Shown: one piece after another, positions 7,736-14,686 of the stretch
Position numbering within the stretch: position 1 is the stretch's first letter
Layout of the letters: every line of letters starts with the position of its first letter
Virus record (IMG/VR): IMGVR_UViG_3300009553_000046
Location: 1 to 40,530 of that record
Length of the DNA: 40,530 nt
Strand: one strand, 5' to 3'
From: a virus
Program-made: the position numbers and the translations under genes
Notes under the pieces: model-generated
Seen by the model: only the letters and a program-made list of their open reading frames with translations
The model's database searches: none
What the model was told of the DNA's origin: nothing

Positions 7736-8938
7736 TTACCCCGTCGGCAATGCGAACGCCGCGTCGATCGCCGCCTGCATCGACTTGTCGGGCGCCGCGG
7801 GCTGCGCCAGGCCGAACTGAGCGGGGCTCGGCTGCGCGGCTTGCTGCACCGGCTGCTCCCGCCTCAGGAAGGCCGGGATGTCGAGCCCGTCGGCATTGGG
7901 GACCGCAGCCTGCCCCGTGGGGGGTTGTGCGGCAGGCACGCCCTGCGCCGGGGGGGCGAGCACAGGGTTGGGGGCAGGCTGCGGATTGGGAAACGGAGCC
8001 GTCACGGTGGGGCTCGACTGCATGAATTGCGTGCCTGCAGGAGGCATCACAGTTGCCTGCGCAGCACGCGCGTTGTCAGCCTCGATCTCGGCCTTGGTGC
8101 GGCGCTTGCGCTTCTCAGGCTGCACGCCATCCATGGGTTGCACAGACTGCGCTGGAGCAACGCTGGAGGGCGCAGACGGTGTTGGTGACGGGGCAGATAC
8201 GAAAGGGCCTTGAGCGTTCGCCTGTGGGGTTGGCTGCACAGGAGGCGGAAGCGCCGTCGTACCAGGCTGCGGGCCGGCGAGCTGTCCCTGCCACGGCTGG
8301 TCGTTCGCGCCCACGATCTCGGGGGTGACGCCGCGGTCGAACGCGGCCTGCGCCTCGTCGATCTTGCTCCAGCCGACCGGGGAAAACTTGAGGACGCCCT
8401 GCGACTCGAACGCGAGCTGCGTGACCACCTCGTAGAGCTCCACGCCGCCGGGGTGCGTGTTGGACTTCTGACCGGCGAGCATGTTGACGTAGGCCGACCA
8501 GTTCTTAAACGAGCCGGGCTTGATGGTCATCAGGTAGATACCCTGCTCGCCAGGGACGATGAAGGCGACCTTCTTCATGTCCACGCACGCCTTGATCTTG
8601 GTGCCGGTGAACTTGGAGATCGCGCTACCGATGGCGTTGTGCGGGCACGTCATGCACTTCGGCGACTGCGGCGTCTGGGCCTGCACCGATGGCGCCTCGC
8701 CATTGTCGGACCAGCAGATCGGGATGTCGCCGGTGTCGTTGGGGTTGTACTCCTTGCCCCAGTACATCTTCGACGTATGGTCGTTGAGATCGATGATGAC
8801 GATGTCGAGCGTCAGCAGGTTGTGCGGCCGCTCGTTGCCGGCCGAGTCGATCAGCGTGAAGCGGTTGCCGTCGATCGACAGCCGCGGGGGCATCGGACGG
8901 CCGAGATTGGCAGCGGCGACGGTGGCGAGTGAGCGCAT
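7736..8938 (-). CDS. Putative single-strand DNA-binding-type phage protein with long disordered tail
   Basis: 400 residues. The N-terminal half (about 15-190) is a compact domain: PPRLSIDGNRFTLIDSAGN, a beta-rich stretch, a Cys group (C75, C95, C98, C118) within KCMTCPHN, and PGSFKNWSAYVNML. From about 220 it becomes a Pro/Gln/Ala-rich tail with a basic island KRKRRTKAEIEAD, ending in ALPTG. I remember proteins with this N-terminal pattern from phage replication operons, annotated as hypothetical. The globular domain plus disordered tail resembles an SSB, and its place between the helicase and primase genes fits. The function is inference. Confidence 0.65.
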   Translation of the reverse strand: MRSLATVAAANLGRPMPPRLSIDGNRFTLIDSAGNERPHNLLTLDIVIIDLNDHTSKMYWGKEYNPNDTGDIPICWSDNGEAPSVQAQTPQSPKCMTCPHNAIGSAISKFTGTKIKACVDMKKVAFIVPGEQGIYLMTIKPGSFKNWSAYVNMLAGQKSNTHPGGVELYEVVTQLAFESQGVLKFSPVGWSKIDEAQAAFDRGVTPEIVGANDQPWQGQLAGPQPGTTALPPPVQPTPQANAQGPFVSAPSPTPSAPSSVAPAQSVQPMDGVQPEKRKRRTKAEIEADNARAAQATVMPPAGTQFMQSSPTVTAPFPNPQPAPNPVLAPPAQGVPAAQPPTGQAAVPNADGLDIPAFLRREQPVQQAAQPSPAQFGLAQPAAPDKSMQAAIDAAFALPTG

Positions 8939-9162
8939 TAGGAGGGTTCCTTCTCAGTGAATTGGAAGTGTTGCTGAGCTTGGGTGATGAGGTCGACAAT
9001 GACCCCGCGAAGGGGCCACTGGGCGTAGTCTTCGGTCGACAGCGACTTTGCGATCTCGCGCCAGCGCTTTATAGGCAGCGTGATCGTAAGCGTTGCGTTT
9101 ACTTCATCAAGTGAAGCAAGCGCAAACTCCGCGCGCACACCGAGGTAGGACGAAGCCTTCAC
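8938..9162 (-). CDS. Small phage protein of unknown function
   Basis: 74 residues from a GTG at 9162 that overlaps the upstream TAG (TAGTG). The stop overlaps the next ATG (TAATG). The sequence is a mixed alpha/beta pattern (ATLTITLPIKRWREIAKSL, GVIVDLITQAQQHFQFTEKE). Codon use and tight coupling support a real gene. I recognise no domain. It may work with the adjacent DNA-binding candidate downstream. Confidence 0.65.
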   Translation of the reverse strand: MKASSYLGVRAEFALASLDEVNATLTITLPIKRWREIAKSLSTEDYAQWPLRGVIVDLITQAQQHFQFTEKEPS

Positions 9163-9548
9163 TACGATCTCCTGAAGTTCACTTTCTGGATGGTGGTGAT
9201 GTCGATGCCCGACGGCGCGGACCCGTGCGCGTCGATGTGTTCCTTGATCTTCTCTTTGCTTACAGCGTTTGTAAAGTACGAAAACGGGTCGGCGTCAACA
9301 TTGACGATATAGTTGATGAACGCCTGCCGGTCCGCCAGCCTCACGCTCATGTGCGTGGTGCGGTAGGCGGTGCCGAACTCCGTCTTGATGTTCTCCGCGC
9401 CCGTGTCGATCAGGTGCTGTTGGACGGCGCCCTCGATGGCGACCATGCCGTCTTTATAAGGCTTGAGTCGTTCCTCGTCGGCCTTTTGCTGGGCTTCGAC
9501 GTAGTCACGGATGGAGATGTATTTCTTGATGAGATTGGCGGGGGTCAT
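9162..9548 (-). CDS. Conserved phage protein, Gp157-like coiled-coil type
   Basis: 128 residues, ATG 9548. It begins MTPANLIKKYISIRDYVEAQQKADEERLKPYKDGM, a coiled coil. A beta segment follows (ENIKTEFGTAYRTTHMSVRL), then a helical region and the end GIDITTIQKVNFRRS. This long-coil-plus-'T.fG..y...' layout matches phage Gp157/Gam-like early proteins, some of which protect DNA ends or inhibit host nucleases. That role is not shown here. It is coupled to both neighbours (ATGA upstream, TAGTG downstream). Confidence 0.7.
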   Translation of the reverse strand: MTPANLIKKYISIRDYVEAQQKADEERLKPYKDGMVAIEGAVQQHLIDTGAENIKTEFGTAYRTTHMSVRLADRQAFINYIVNVDADPFSYFTNAVSKEKIKEHIDAHGSAPSGIDITTIQKVNFRRS

Positions 9549-9712
9549 TTGCTCTCTCCCAAAGCGCAGATCACGAAACAGGCAAAAAGGAACAGAATAA
9601 TGCCCCCTGCAGCGTCTGCGTATTTTGATGCCCTTTCGGGGTCAGTGTTTTCTGCCCATTGCATAGTGACGATGGAAACCGACAATATGATTGCCCAGGA
9701 AAGGGTTTTCAT
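9545..9712 (-). CDS. Small two-pass membrane protein
   Basis: 55 residues, ATG 9712; a longer in-frame version is a shadow of the helicase gene. Two hydrophobic segments (residues 4-18, LSWAIILSVSIVTMQ; 36-51, GGIILFLFACFVICAL) flank a short charged loop (ENTDPERASKYAD). It overlaps the helicase end and the next start (ATGA). Such small membrane proteins in early operons often modulate the host envelope or superinfection. No direct evidence of function. Confidence 0.62.
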   Translation of the reverse strand: MKTLSWAIILSVSIVTMQWAENTDPERASKYADAAGGIILFLFACFVICALGESK

Positions 9713-11255
9713 TGTTCCTGCACCATCTTCAGCAACAGCCCTTGCAGGGTCTCGTTGCTCTCCAACCTTCTGAAAATCTCCCGCTCTATCGCGGTGGCGA
9801 CGAGCTGGACAACGACACAACTTCTCCGCTGCCCTGGTCGATGGATTCGTTTATTGGCCTGTAAATATAGTTCAGTACGGTCAGTAGGTGCGAACCACAC
9901 GATGGCAGTAGCGGCGACAAGTGTGAGCCCATGTGACATGGTTCCTGGATCAGCAACAATGATCCTGGGGTTGGCGTCCTGCTCGAACGAGCGGAAGATT
10001 TCATTGCGTTCCTTCGGGCTCGTGTCACCGTGAACCTGCGCGACCGTATAATCCTTGCTCAACTCCGAATATAACATAGTCAGAACCGAACGCAATGGGG
10101 CAAACACAATTATTTTCTCGTTGCACTGCTCGATCACTTCACGAAGGGCAGCAAGACGAGGCGAACAGTCGAGCCGATGAACAGGCCGGTCGCCGCCCCT
10201 AACAGCAGGGCCATACACAGATCCACAACTGATCTGGATAAGCTTGCCGCGTAGTACCGCCTCGTTCGCAGCCGTGATAGCCCTGCCTTAGCCTGCAGCA
10301 CCAACTCATTCTTCATCTCCTTGTAGGCCGCCTGCTGCTCGGCGCTCAGCTCCACCTCGCGCTGCTGCACCGTCATCGCTGGCAGGTCGACGCACTGGTC
10401 GATCGAGAACCGTACGGCGGGCTGCAGGAGCTCCATCGCCGCGGCGTGTGAGCCGGACTTCGGCACCCACTTGTACATGGATACCTTGGTCATCGTCCGG
10501 TCCTGGTATGAGTAGAACGACTCGCCTTTGCAGTTGTTGACGAGTTTGGCCATGCCGTAGGCGTCGAGCGGGCCGTTCGGCGTCGGCGTGCCGGTCATCA
10601 TCCACAAGTAATCTTTTTTTCCCAGCAGGGTTCGCGCCAGTTTATGGCGCTTCGTGGTGCGGTCACGGTAAGCAGAGCACTCGTCCACGATAGCCATTCT
10701 AATGTCGGGTCGCTGATCCAGCTCTTTGGCCACGACAGCGAGACCATCAAAGTTGATGACGTAAAAGTCCGCCGGTTTTGCGAGCAGCTCGCGACGTTTG
10801 GCAGCACTGCCGTGGATGACAACAACCGTGCGACGTCCGAGGAAATGAGTGAAGACGGCATCGGCCCACACCCGTTGCATTGTGCTTAGTGGACAAACAA
10901 TGAGACAGCGAACCCCAGGAAACTGACGCAGGATAAAATCACTGGCCCATAAAGCAGCAAGGGTTTTTCCTGTGCCCATATCCGAGAGGACAAAAGCTCG
11001 AGGGTGAACAGACAAGAAATTAGCTGTGATCCGCTGAGCAGCAAAAGGAGAATAGCGGCCGGGCCAGTCATAAGCGTCGTCCATCGGTGAGGGGACTTGC
11101 AACCCCAACCATCGGAGAAGCTGGAGGTTGTACAGCGTGTTCGGCGTGGCGACGAAGCCGTTGTGCAGCCGGCGCGCAGACGGGATCGCCTGCACGACCT
11201 TGTCGGCGATCGGCGTGTCGTGGATGACGACGTTACGCTGACGGTCGAGCCACAT
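9709..11255 (-). pseudogene. SNF2-type DEAD-box helicase, interrupted by an apparent 1-base frameshift
   Basis: The family is clear: Walker A DMGTGKT (residues 92-98), DECS box (191-194), TGTPTPNGPLDAYG, then in the C-terminal lobe VHGDTSPKER and QANKRIHRPGQRR. ATG 11255 is chosen (44 codons after the open frame begins) because AGGCTGGAG precedes it. The N-terminal frame runs to 10285 and ends its sense at QAKAG; the C-terminal frame starts with ITAANEAVLRGKLIQISCG. Adding one G at 10281-10283 joins them as QAKAG-AITAANEAV, giving 515 residues, the normal size. No good start exists for the second half alone. It is either a real mutation, a homopolymer error or a frameshifting site. Confidence 0.85.
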
Positions 11256-11580
11256 GCTCCAGCCTATAAAGGTGCGTGCCCATGCCGCGGCTGTGATTGC
11301 GCACGGCCCAGCCCATCGGGTTGATCGCCTTGTTGATCCGGGTGACGGACGTGATGACGCACTCCCGCGCCGTATCGGGACCGCCATCGCGGCGCTCGCT
11401 GTAAAGCACGTCGATCAGGTCGTCGATCGGTCTGGCGCAGCGCATCACCGCTTCGAGGATCTTAAAGGCGTGCGGCGAGAGCACGACGGCGTGCTCGCTG
11501 GTCATGACGATGTTGTAGCGTGGCACCAGCTTGAGGCCGGTCCGTTGCGGCAGCGGTTGCTCGCAGCACGGGCAGTTCAT
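11233..11580 (-). CDS. Winged-helix-type protein with N-terminal CxxC group
   Basis: 115 residues, ATG 11580 with GGAGG 5 bases upstream. The first residues contain C4-P-C-C7-E-x-P, a partial zinc-knuckle pattern. The body (VVLSPHAFKILEAVMRCARPIDDLIDVLYSERRDGGPDTARECVITSVTRINKAI) fits the winged-helix of OmpR-like C-terminal domains; such stand-alone wHTH proteins occur in phage genomes. It overlaps the helicase start and is coupled to the preceding gene (ATGA). Likely a transcriptional or DNA-binding protein; target unknown. Confidence 0.75.
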   Translation of the reverse strand: MNCPCCEQPLPQRTGLKLVPRYNIVMTSEHAVVLSPHAFKILEAVMRCARPIDDLIDVLYSERRDGGPDTARECVITSVTRINKAINPMGWAVRNHSRGMGTHLYRLEHVARPSA

Positions 11581-11999
11581 TTATTCCTCCGCTTGAACGT
11601 ACGGCGCTGAACCCCGAGTTCAGATGCCGTCTTGGACACGTAAGCTTCCGACACGCCGAGCCTTGCAGCGATCTCGGCCACGGGTCTGTTCATTTTGTAC
11701 AACGACATCGCAGCTTCTTTTATTTTGGGGTCAAACCCGCGAGGACGTTTACTGCACCCTGCGAGACGAGCATAGCGCAACACTGTGTGTTTGCTGCAGC
11801 CGTACCGCGACGTGATGTCGTCAACCATAACGCCATTTTTGTAATCGCGAACGACGCGGGTGAATCGAACAAGTCGGTTGGCGCGTTCGTGAGTGAACGT
11901 GAAAATGCGCTTTACCGCGTTCATGATTGACAGAAGGGGCTTCGGCGCTTTCGCCGTGCGCAGATAGTCCGCAGCGTCTTGCAGGCACCAGTGCGGCAT
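11577..11999 (-). CDS. Double helix-turn-helix DNA-binding protein
   Basis: 140 residues, ATG 11999 with GGAGAATAA upstream. Two HTH-like motifs are visible: VDDITSRYGCSKHTVLRYARLAGC (about residues 58-81) and VAEIAARLGVSEAYVSKTASELGV (about 108-131). The tail is basic (QRRTFKRRNK). This resembles phage or transposon-type resolvase/terminase HTH modules, but no catalytic domain is present. Likely a DNA-binding regulator of early or late transcription. Coupled to the wHTH gene downstream. Confidence 0.75.
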   Translation of the reverse strand: MPHWCLQDAADYLRTAKAPKPLLSIMNAVKRIFTFTHERANRLVRFTRVVRDYKNGVMVDDITSRYGCSKHTVLRYARLAGCSKRPRGFDPKIKEAAMSLYKMNRPVAEIAARLGVSEAYVSKTASELGVQRRTFKRRNK

Positions 12000-12003
12000 C
12001 CAG

Positions 12004-12315
12004 TTATTCTCCCGTCTCCGGGTTGTAATGGTTGAAGACGTGCTGAGCGATGTAGTCCTTGGTCCGCTCCAGCGAGTTGGTGGTGAAGGCTATGCCGCCG
12101 GCCTGCGCGATTTCACGGATGCACAGCGCCTGGATCTTGGTGGGCTCGTTGACGCCTGGCCGCTTCACCTCGATCGCGACGAAGCGGCCTTTGATGCAGC
12201 ACAGCAGGTCGAGCGTGCGTGAGCCGATGCCCATCTGCACAGGACTAAATACGTAGGCACCGACCGACTTCAACCAGTCGCGGATTTGCTTTTTGACGAC
12301 GCCTTCGGGAGTCAT
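12004..12315 (-). CDS. VRR-NUC domain nuclease
   Basis: 103 residues from ATG 12315 (overlapping the previous stop, ATGA); the 37-residue upstream extension is low-complexity. It carries the core of the VRR-NUC fold: GSRTLDLL (D), GRFVAIEVKRP (E-x-K) and the downstream Q-ALCIREIAQAGG helix. This PD-(D/E)XK family includes Holliday-junction-cleaving and replication-associated nucleases. It could trim recombination intermediates alongside the Cas4-like exonuclease and helicase of this operon. Family motifs are seen directly; the structure-specific role is inferred. Confidence 0.82.
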   Translation of the reverse strand: MTPEGVVKKQIRDWLKSVGAYVFSPVQMGIGSRTLDLLCCIKGRFVAIEVKRPGVNEPTKIQALCIREIAQAGGIAFTTNSLERTKDYIAQHVFNHYNPETGE

Positions 12316-12491
12316 GAGCGCGCGTCCATATCCATCGCAGGAGTCATGCTGAGCAGCCCGGCACCTAGCGCGACAAGAACTGCACCCTCGCCGCCCACGT
12401 GAAGCCCGATCATGATTAGCGCACACGAACCTCCCCTGATAATACAGGTGAAGAATATCTTCTCGCCTCGGGAAAGGGGTTTCGCAGCCAT
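12312..12491 (-). CDS. Small membrane protein (59 residues)
   Basis: ATG 12491, one base after the previous TGA; its stop overlaps the nuclease ATG (ATGA). Translation gives a basic N-terminus (MAAKPLSRGEK), a first hydrophobic stretch (IFFTCII), then LIMIGLHVGGEGAVLVALGAGLLS as a likely membrane span and an acidic end. It fills exactly the gap between the two flanking genes, which argues for a real gene. Function unknown. Confidence 0.6.
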   Translation of the reverse strand: MAAKPLSRGEKIFFTCIIRGGSCALIMIGLHVGGEGAVLVALGAGLLSMTPAMDMDARS

Positions 12492-12492
12492 A

Positions 12493-12717
12493 TCAGTTCA
12501 CCACGTGCGGGCGCCAGCCCTGCTGCGCGACATCCATCGTCACCACCGTGATCGACGCGATCTGGTCGGCGGGCACCATGAAGCGCTCGGTGAGCACGTA
12601 GCCGCACGCAACCACGTTCGCCCAGAACTGAGGGAGCTGCGCGTTCTCAGGCACCTCGTAGTCGTAGAACACCTGCGGGATGGGGCCTTTGACGATGATA
12701 CGGAAGTATTTTTTCAT
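12493..12717 (-). CDS. Small phage protein of unknown function
   Basis: 74 residues, ATG 12717 after GAGGAA. It begins MKKYFRIIVKGPIPQVFYDYEVPENAQLPQFW and appears as a small alpha/beta domain: two beta strands, a helix (FWANVVACGYVLTERF), then another beta strand (QIASITVVTMD). Its charge and codon use fit neighbours. No known family. It lies between the Cys-rich gene 12765-13013 and a small membrane protein. Confidence 0.65.
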   Translation of the reverse strand: MKKYFRIIVKGPIPQVFYDYEVPENAQLPQFWANVVACGYVLTERFMVPADQIASITVVTMDVAQQGWRPHVVN

Positions 12718-12764
12718 GTGTTCCTCGTTTTGCTACGGTCTGGGCGCATCACCGTGCGTCTGCA

Positions 12765-13013
12765 TCAGTTGAGCTTGCACGGCATTTTGATCGACCGTGG
12801 ATCGTCGGGCCGCCCAGCCGTGGTCGCCGCGACCCGGTAGCCGCAGCGCTTGCACTCCACGACGTAGTGGCCGCAACGCGGAGCGGGGCAGGTGAGCTGC
12901 GCGGTGCACGTCTTGGCCGCTCCGTTCGAGCAGTCCAAGTCCTTGCCGTTCGGATATGCGGGATCGGGCGCACACTGCGGCTCGCGCTTGCCGTCCACCC
13001 ATTCGATTTTCAT
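12765..13013 (-). CDS. Cys-rich putative zinc-binding phage protein
   Basis: 82 residues from ATG 13013 (overlapping the HAD gene's stop, ATGA). Eight Cys are spread as C14, C28, C36, C42, C47, C54, C57 and C78; CPAPRCGHYVVECKRCGYRVAATTAGRPDD is the most conserved-looking part and suggests a zinc ribbon (C-x4-C-x6-C-x2-C). I recall similar small proteins in phage early regions. Likely a structural zinc module for nucleic-acid or protein binding. Confidence 0.65.
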   Translation of the reverse strand: MKIEWVDGKREPQCAPDPAYPNGKDLDCSNGAAKTCTAQLTCPAPRCGHYVVECKRCGYRVAATTAGRPDDPRSIKMPCKLN

Positions 13014-13420
13014 CGCTTGTTCCACGGCTTGAACTCCTTGAGCGTTTGGATTGCCGGCCAGCGCCCGGTGAACGTCAGGGCGCGGTCATCGATGGAAATC
13101 ATCGCTGCGGGCTTCTCTGCCGGATAACTGATCGCGTCGCGGATGCGGAGGGCACGATCAAAATCCTTCGGGTCGCCCGCAAAGGCGCAGTCGAAGTGAT
13201 CGGCCAAGTGCTTCCATAGCCAATCCTTCATCGCCTGGGTGCCGCCGGGCTGGTGCGACCGACTACTGAAAATCTGCACATCGAAATGGTCGATGGCCTG
13301 TTCAAGGAAATCGAAGGTTCCCGCGACAGGCGGATCGGGGATCACGTCGGCACCCTTCCACCCGCTGCTATAACTGTGGATCACGCCATCAAAATCGAGA
13401 CACAAAATCGGTTTCCCCAT
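13010..13420 (-). CDS. HAD-superfamily phosphatase-like protein
   Basis: 136 residues from ATG 13420, chosen because AGGAGG stands 6 bases upstream (a second ATG two codons earlier is overlapped by that site). Motif I LDFDGVIHS (D-x-D) is at residues 8-16, a motif-II-like IFSSRSHQPGG follows, and ISIDDRALTF lies near the C-terminus (motif IV region D-D). Small HAD proteins like this in phages are often polynucleotide 3'-phosphatase-like or nucleotide-acting. The substrate is not shown. The next gene overlaps by four bases. Confidence 0.78.
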   Translation of the reverse strand: MGKPILCLDFDGVIHSYSSGWKGADVIPDPPVAGTFDFLEQAIDHFDVQIFSSRSHQPGGTQAMKDWLWKHLADHFDCAFAGDPKDFDRALRIRDAISYPAEKPAAMISIDDRALTFTGRWPAIQTLKEFKPWNKR

Positions 13421-13465
13421 TTTCATCCTCCTCGTGCGTTTTCCGACACACACCTCTCCTTTGCG

Positions 13466-14116
13466 TCACTTCGCGCGATTGAAGCCACACGACTTGACGG
13501 GACACCAGCCGCACAATGGTCCTTGCTTCGTCGGCCACTCGCCGCGCTTGTGCGCCATCTCGATCTCGTCGGCCTTTTCCTGCAGGCACTCCAGCGTCTC
13601 GCCGACGTTGGAGACGTCGTAGGGACGCCCCAGCTTGTTCTCCTTGAGCCACACGTAGCGCGCCGTGATCTTGCGCAAGTGTGGCCGCGCGGCCTGGAAC
13701 GCCATCGCGTGCAGCTCGAGCTCGTATGGGTCCTCGTAGTCGCTGCGGCCCGTTTTCCAGTCAAGAAATAAAGCCGTGTCGTTCATCTCGACCACCACGT
13801 CGGCTTTGCCGCGGAACCACACCGAGTCGTCGTAGTAAGACACGGGCGTGCCGTCGCGCTGGATCGCCACCTTGGTCTCTGTGGTCGGTTTGAGCGCGTC
13901 GAGCGCCAAAGCGTAGGGCTCGAACTTGGCGCACTCCGGTGGGAGCGGCGTGCCTTTGCCAACGCGCTTGTCGAGCGCTTCGTGAACCGTGTTGCCCCAA
14001 GTGATCGCCTCGGTCGGGACGAACTTGATGTCCTTCAACACGTACCGATGGAACGCCTGCTTGGGGCAAGTGTCGTAACAGTTCAGAAAACTGTAGCTGT
14101 ACGTTGGGAGTTTCAT
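13466..14116 (-). CDS. Cas4/RecB-like PD-(D/E)XK exonuclease with four-cysteine cluster
   Basis: 216 residues. N-terminal SFLNCYDTCPKQAFHRYVL is the usual entry of the family. The active site is FRGKADVVVEMN...LFLDWKTGR (D, D-x-K), followed by LELHAMAFQ. Cys are at 13 and 17 and at 202, 205, 210 (CGWCPVKSC), so a Cas4-type iron-sulphur cluster is likely (one N-terminal and three C-terminal Cys). It would degrade or resect DNA ends for recombination. It overlaps the short membrane gene (ATGA). Phage Cas4-like nucleases are well known; no CRISPR is nearby. Confidence 0.85.
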   Translation of the reverse strand: MKLPTYSYSFLNCYDTCPKQAFHRYVLKDIKFVPTEAITWGNTVHEALDKRVGKGTPLPPECAKFEPYALALDALKPTTETKVAIQRDGTPVSYYDDSVWFRGKADVVVEMNDTALFLDWKTGRSDYEDPYELELHAMAFQAARPHLRKITARYVWLKENKLGRPYDVSNVGETLECLQEKADEIEMAHKRGEWPTKQGPLCGWCPVKSCGFNRAK

Positions 14117-14208
14117 GCCCCGAACACCCGCATGAGCAGCGCGCCGGCCGTAAACGCAATGAGAGCCGTTGCCGCAATAGCATATCGCGCGGATGTAAGC
14201 GTGATCAC
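14113..14208 (-). CDS. Tiny membrane peptide (31 residues)
   Basis: GTG 14208, with GGAG 6 bases upstream and overlapping the previous TGA (GTGA); its own stop overlaps the exonuclease ATG (ATGA). The product is one hydrophobic segment, YAIAATALIAFTAGALLMRVF, with an N-terminal ITLTSAR and a short end. It fills exactly the space between two coupled genes. A membrane micropeptide is plausible; alternatively it is only a translational-coupling relay. Confidence 0.5.
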   Translation of the reverse strand: MITLTSARYAIAATALIAFTAGALLMRVFGA

Positions 14209-14369
14209 TTGCGTCTCCGCTTCACGACCGCGTTCGCCTCGCGAATCGCTCGCCCTTCATCGCCGGTCTTCGACAGGACGCTATTTGCGACCTTCGACCA
14301 CTGGCGTTTTGACTTCGGACTCTTTGCTTTCTTCGTCTTGCGATTGGCGTCGTTCGCGTTCCAGGGCAT
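14205..14369 (-). CDS. Small basic phage protein (conserved-looking)
   Basis: 54 residues, ATG 14369 sharing a base with the lipoprotein stop (TGATG). The sequence MPWNANDANRKTKKAKSPKSKRQWSKVANSVLSKTGDEGRAIREANAVVKRRRK closely follows a pattern I know from many phages (start MPW..., a basic stretch, then 'W..VAN.VL..TGDEG.AIR.AN'). Its function is unknown; the basic charge suggests nucleic-acid contact. Given as positions because it is too short for most ORF callers. Confidence 0.72.
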   Translation of the reverse strand: MPWNANDANRKTKKAKSPKSKRQWSKVANSVLSKTGDEGRAIREANAVVKRRRK

Positions 14370-14686
14370 CAGCAGCTCCTTTCTTTGGGCGGCTCAAGAC
14401 AATTTTCGTCGAACCAGCGTTCATCTGCCGCATGGTCCGGTGGTCCGCGCCGATCAAGCTCCCATCTATATTTAAAGGGCGGATCGGAAATTGTACCGGA
14501 TCGGTGGAGCATCAGCTTCTCGATTCTTGAATACCACGCGACCCAACAGTAGCCGCCTATTTTATGAACGGCAGACTTCTTCGCGTTGGCGTCGCGGAAT
14601 AAAATCACGGTGCCAACATTGTCGTCGACAAAATCGCTGCACCCAGCAAGCGCCAACAGACAAATTCCTCCAATAAGCTTTTTCAT
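14369..14686 (-). CDS. Small secreted lipoprotein
   Basis: 105 residues. The signal segment MKKLIGGICLLALAGC ends in a lipobox (LALAGC, Cys16), so the mature protein would be lipid-anchored. The mature part (SDFVDDNVGTVILFRDANAKKSAVHKIGGYCWVAWY) has a mixed beta pattern. Its start overlaps the polymerase stop (ATGA), with GAGG upstream. A lipoprotein inside a replication operon is unusual; phage lipoproteins of this kind can block superinfection. Function not shown. Confidence 0.7.
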   Translation of the reverse strand: MKKLIGGICLLALAGCSDFVDDNVGTVILFRDANAKKSAVHKIGGYCWVAWYSRIEKLMLHRSGTISDPPFKYRWELDRRGPPDHAADERWFDENCLEPPKERSC

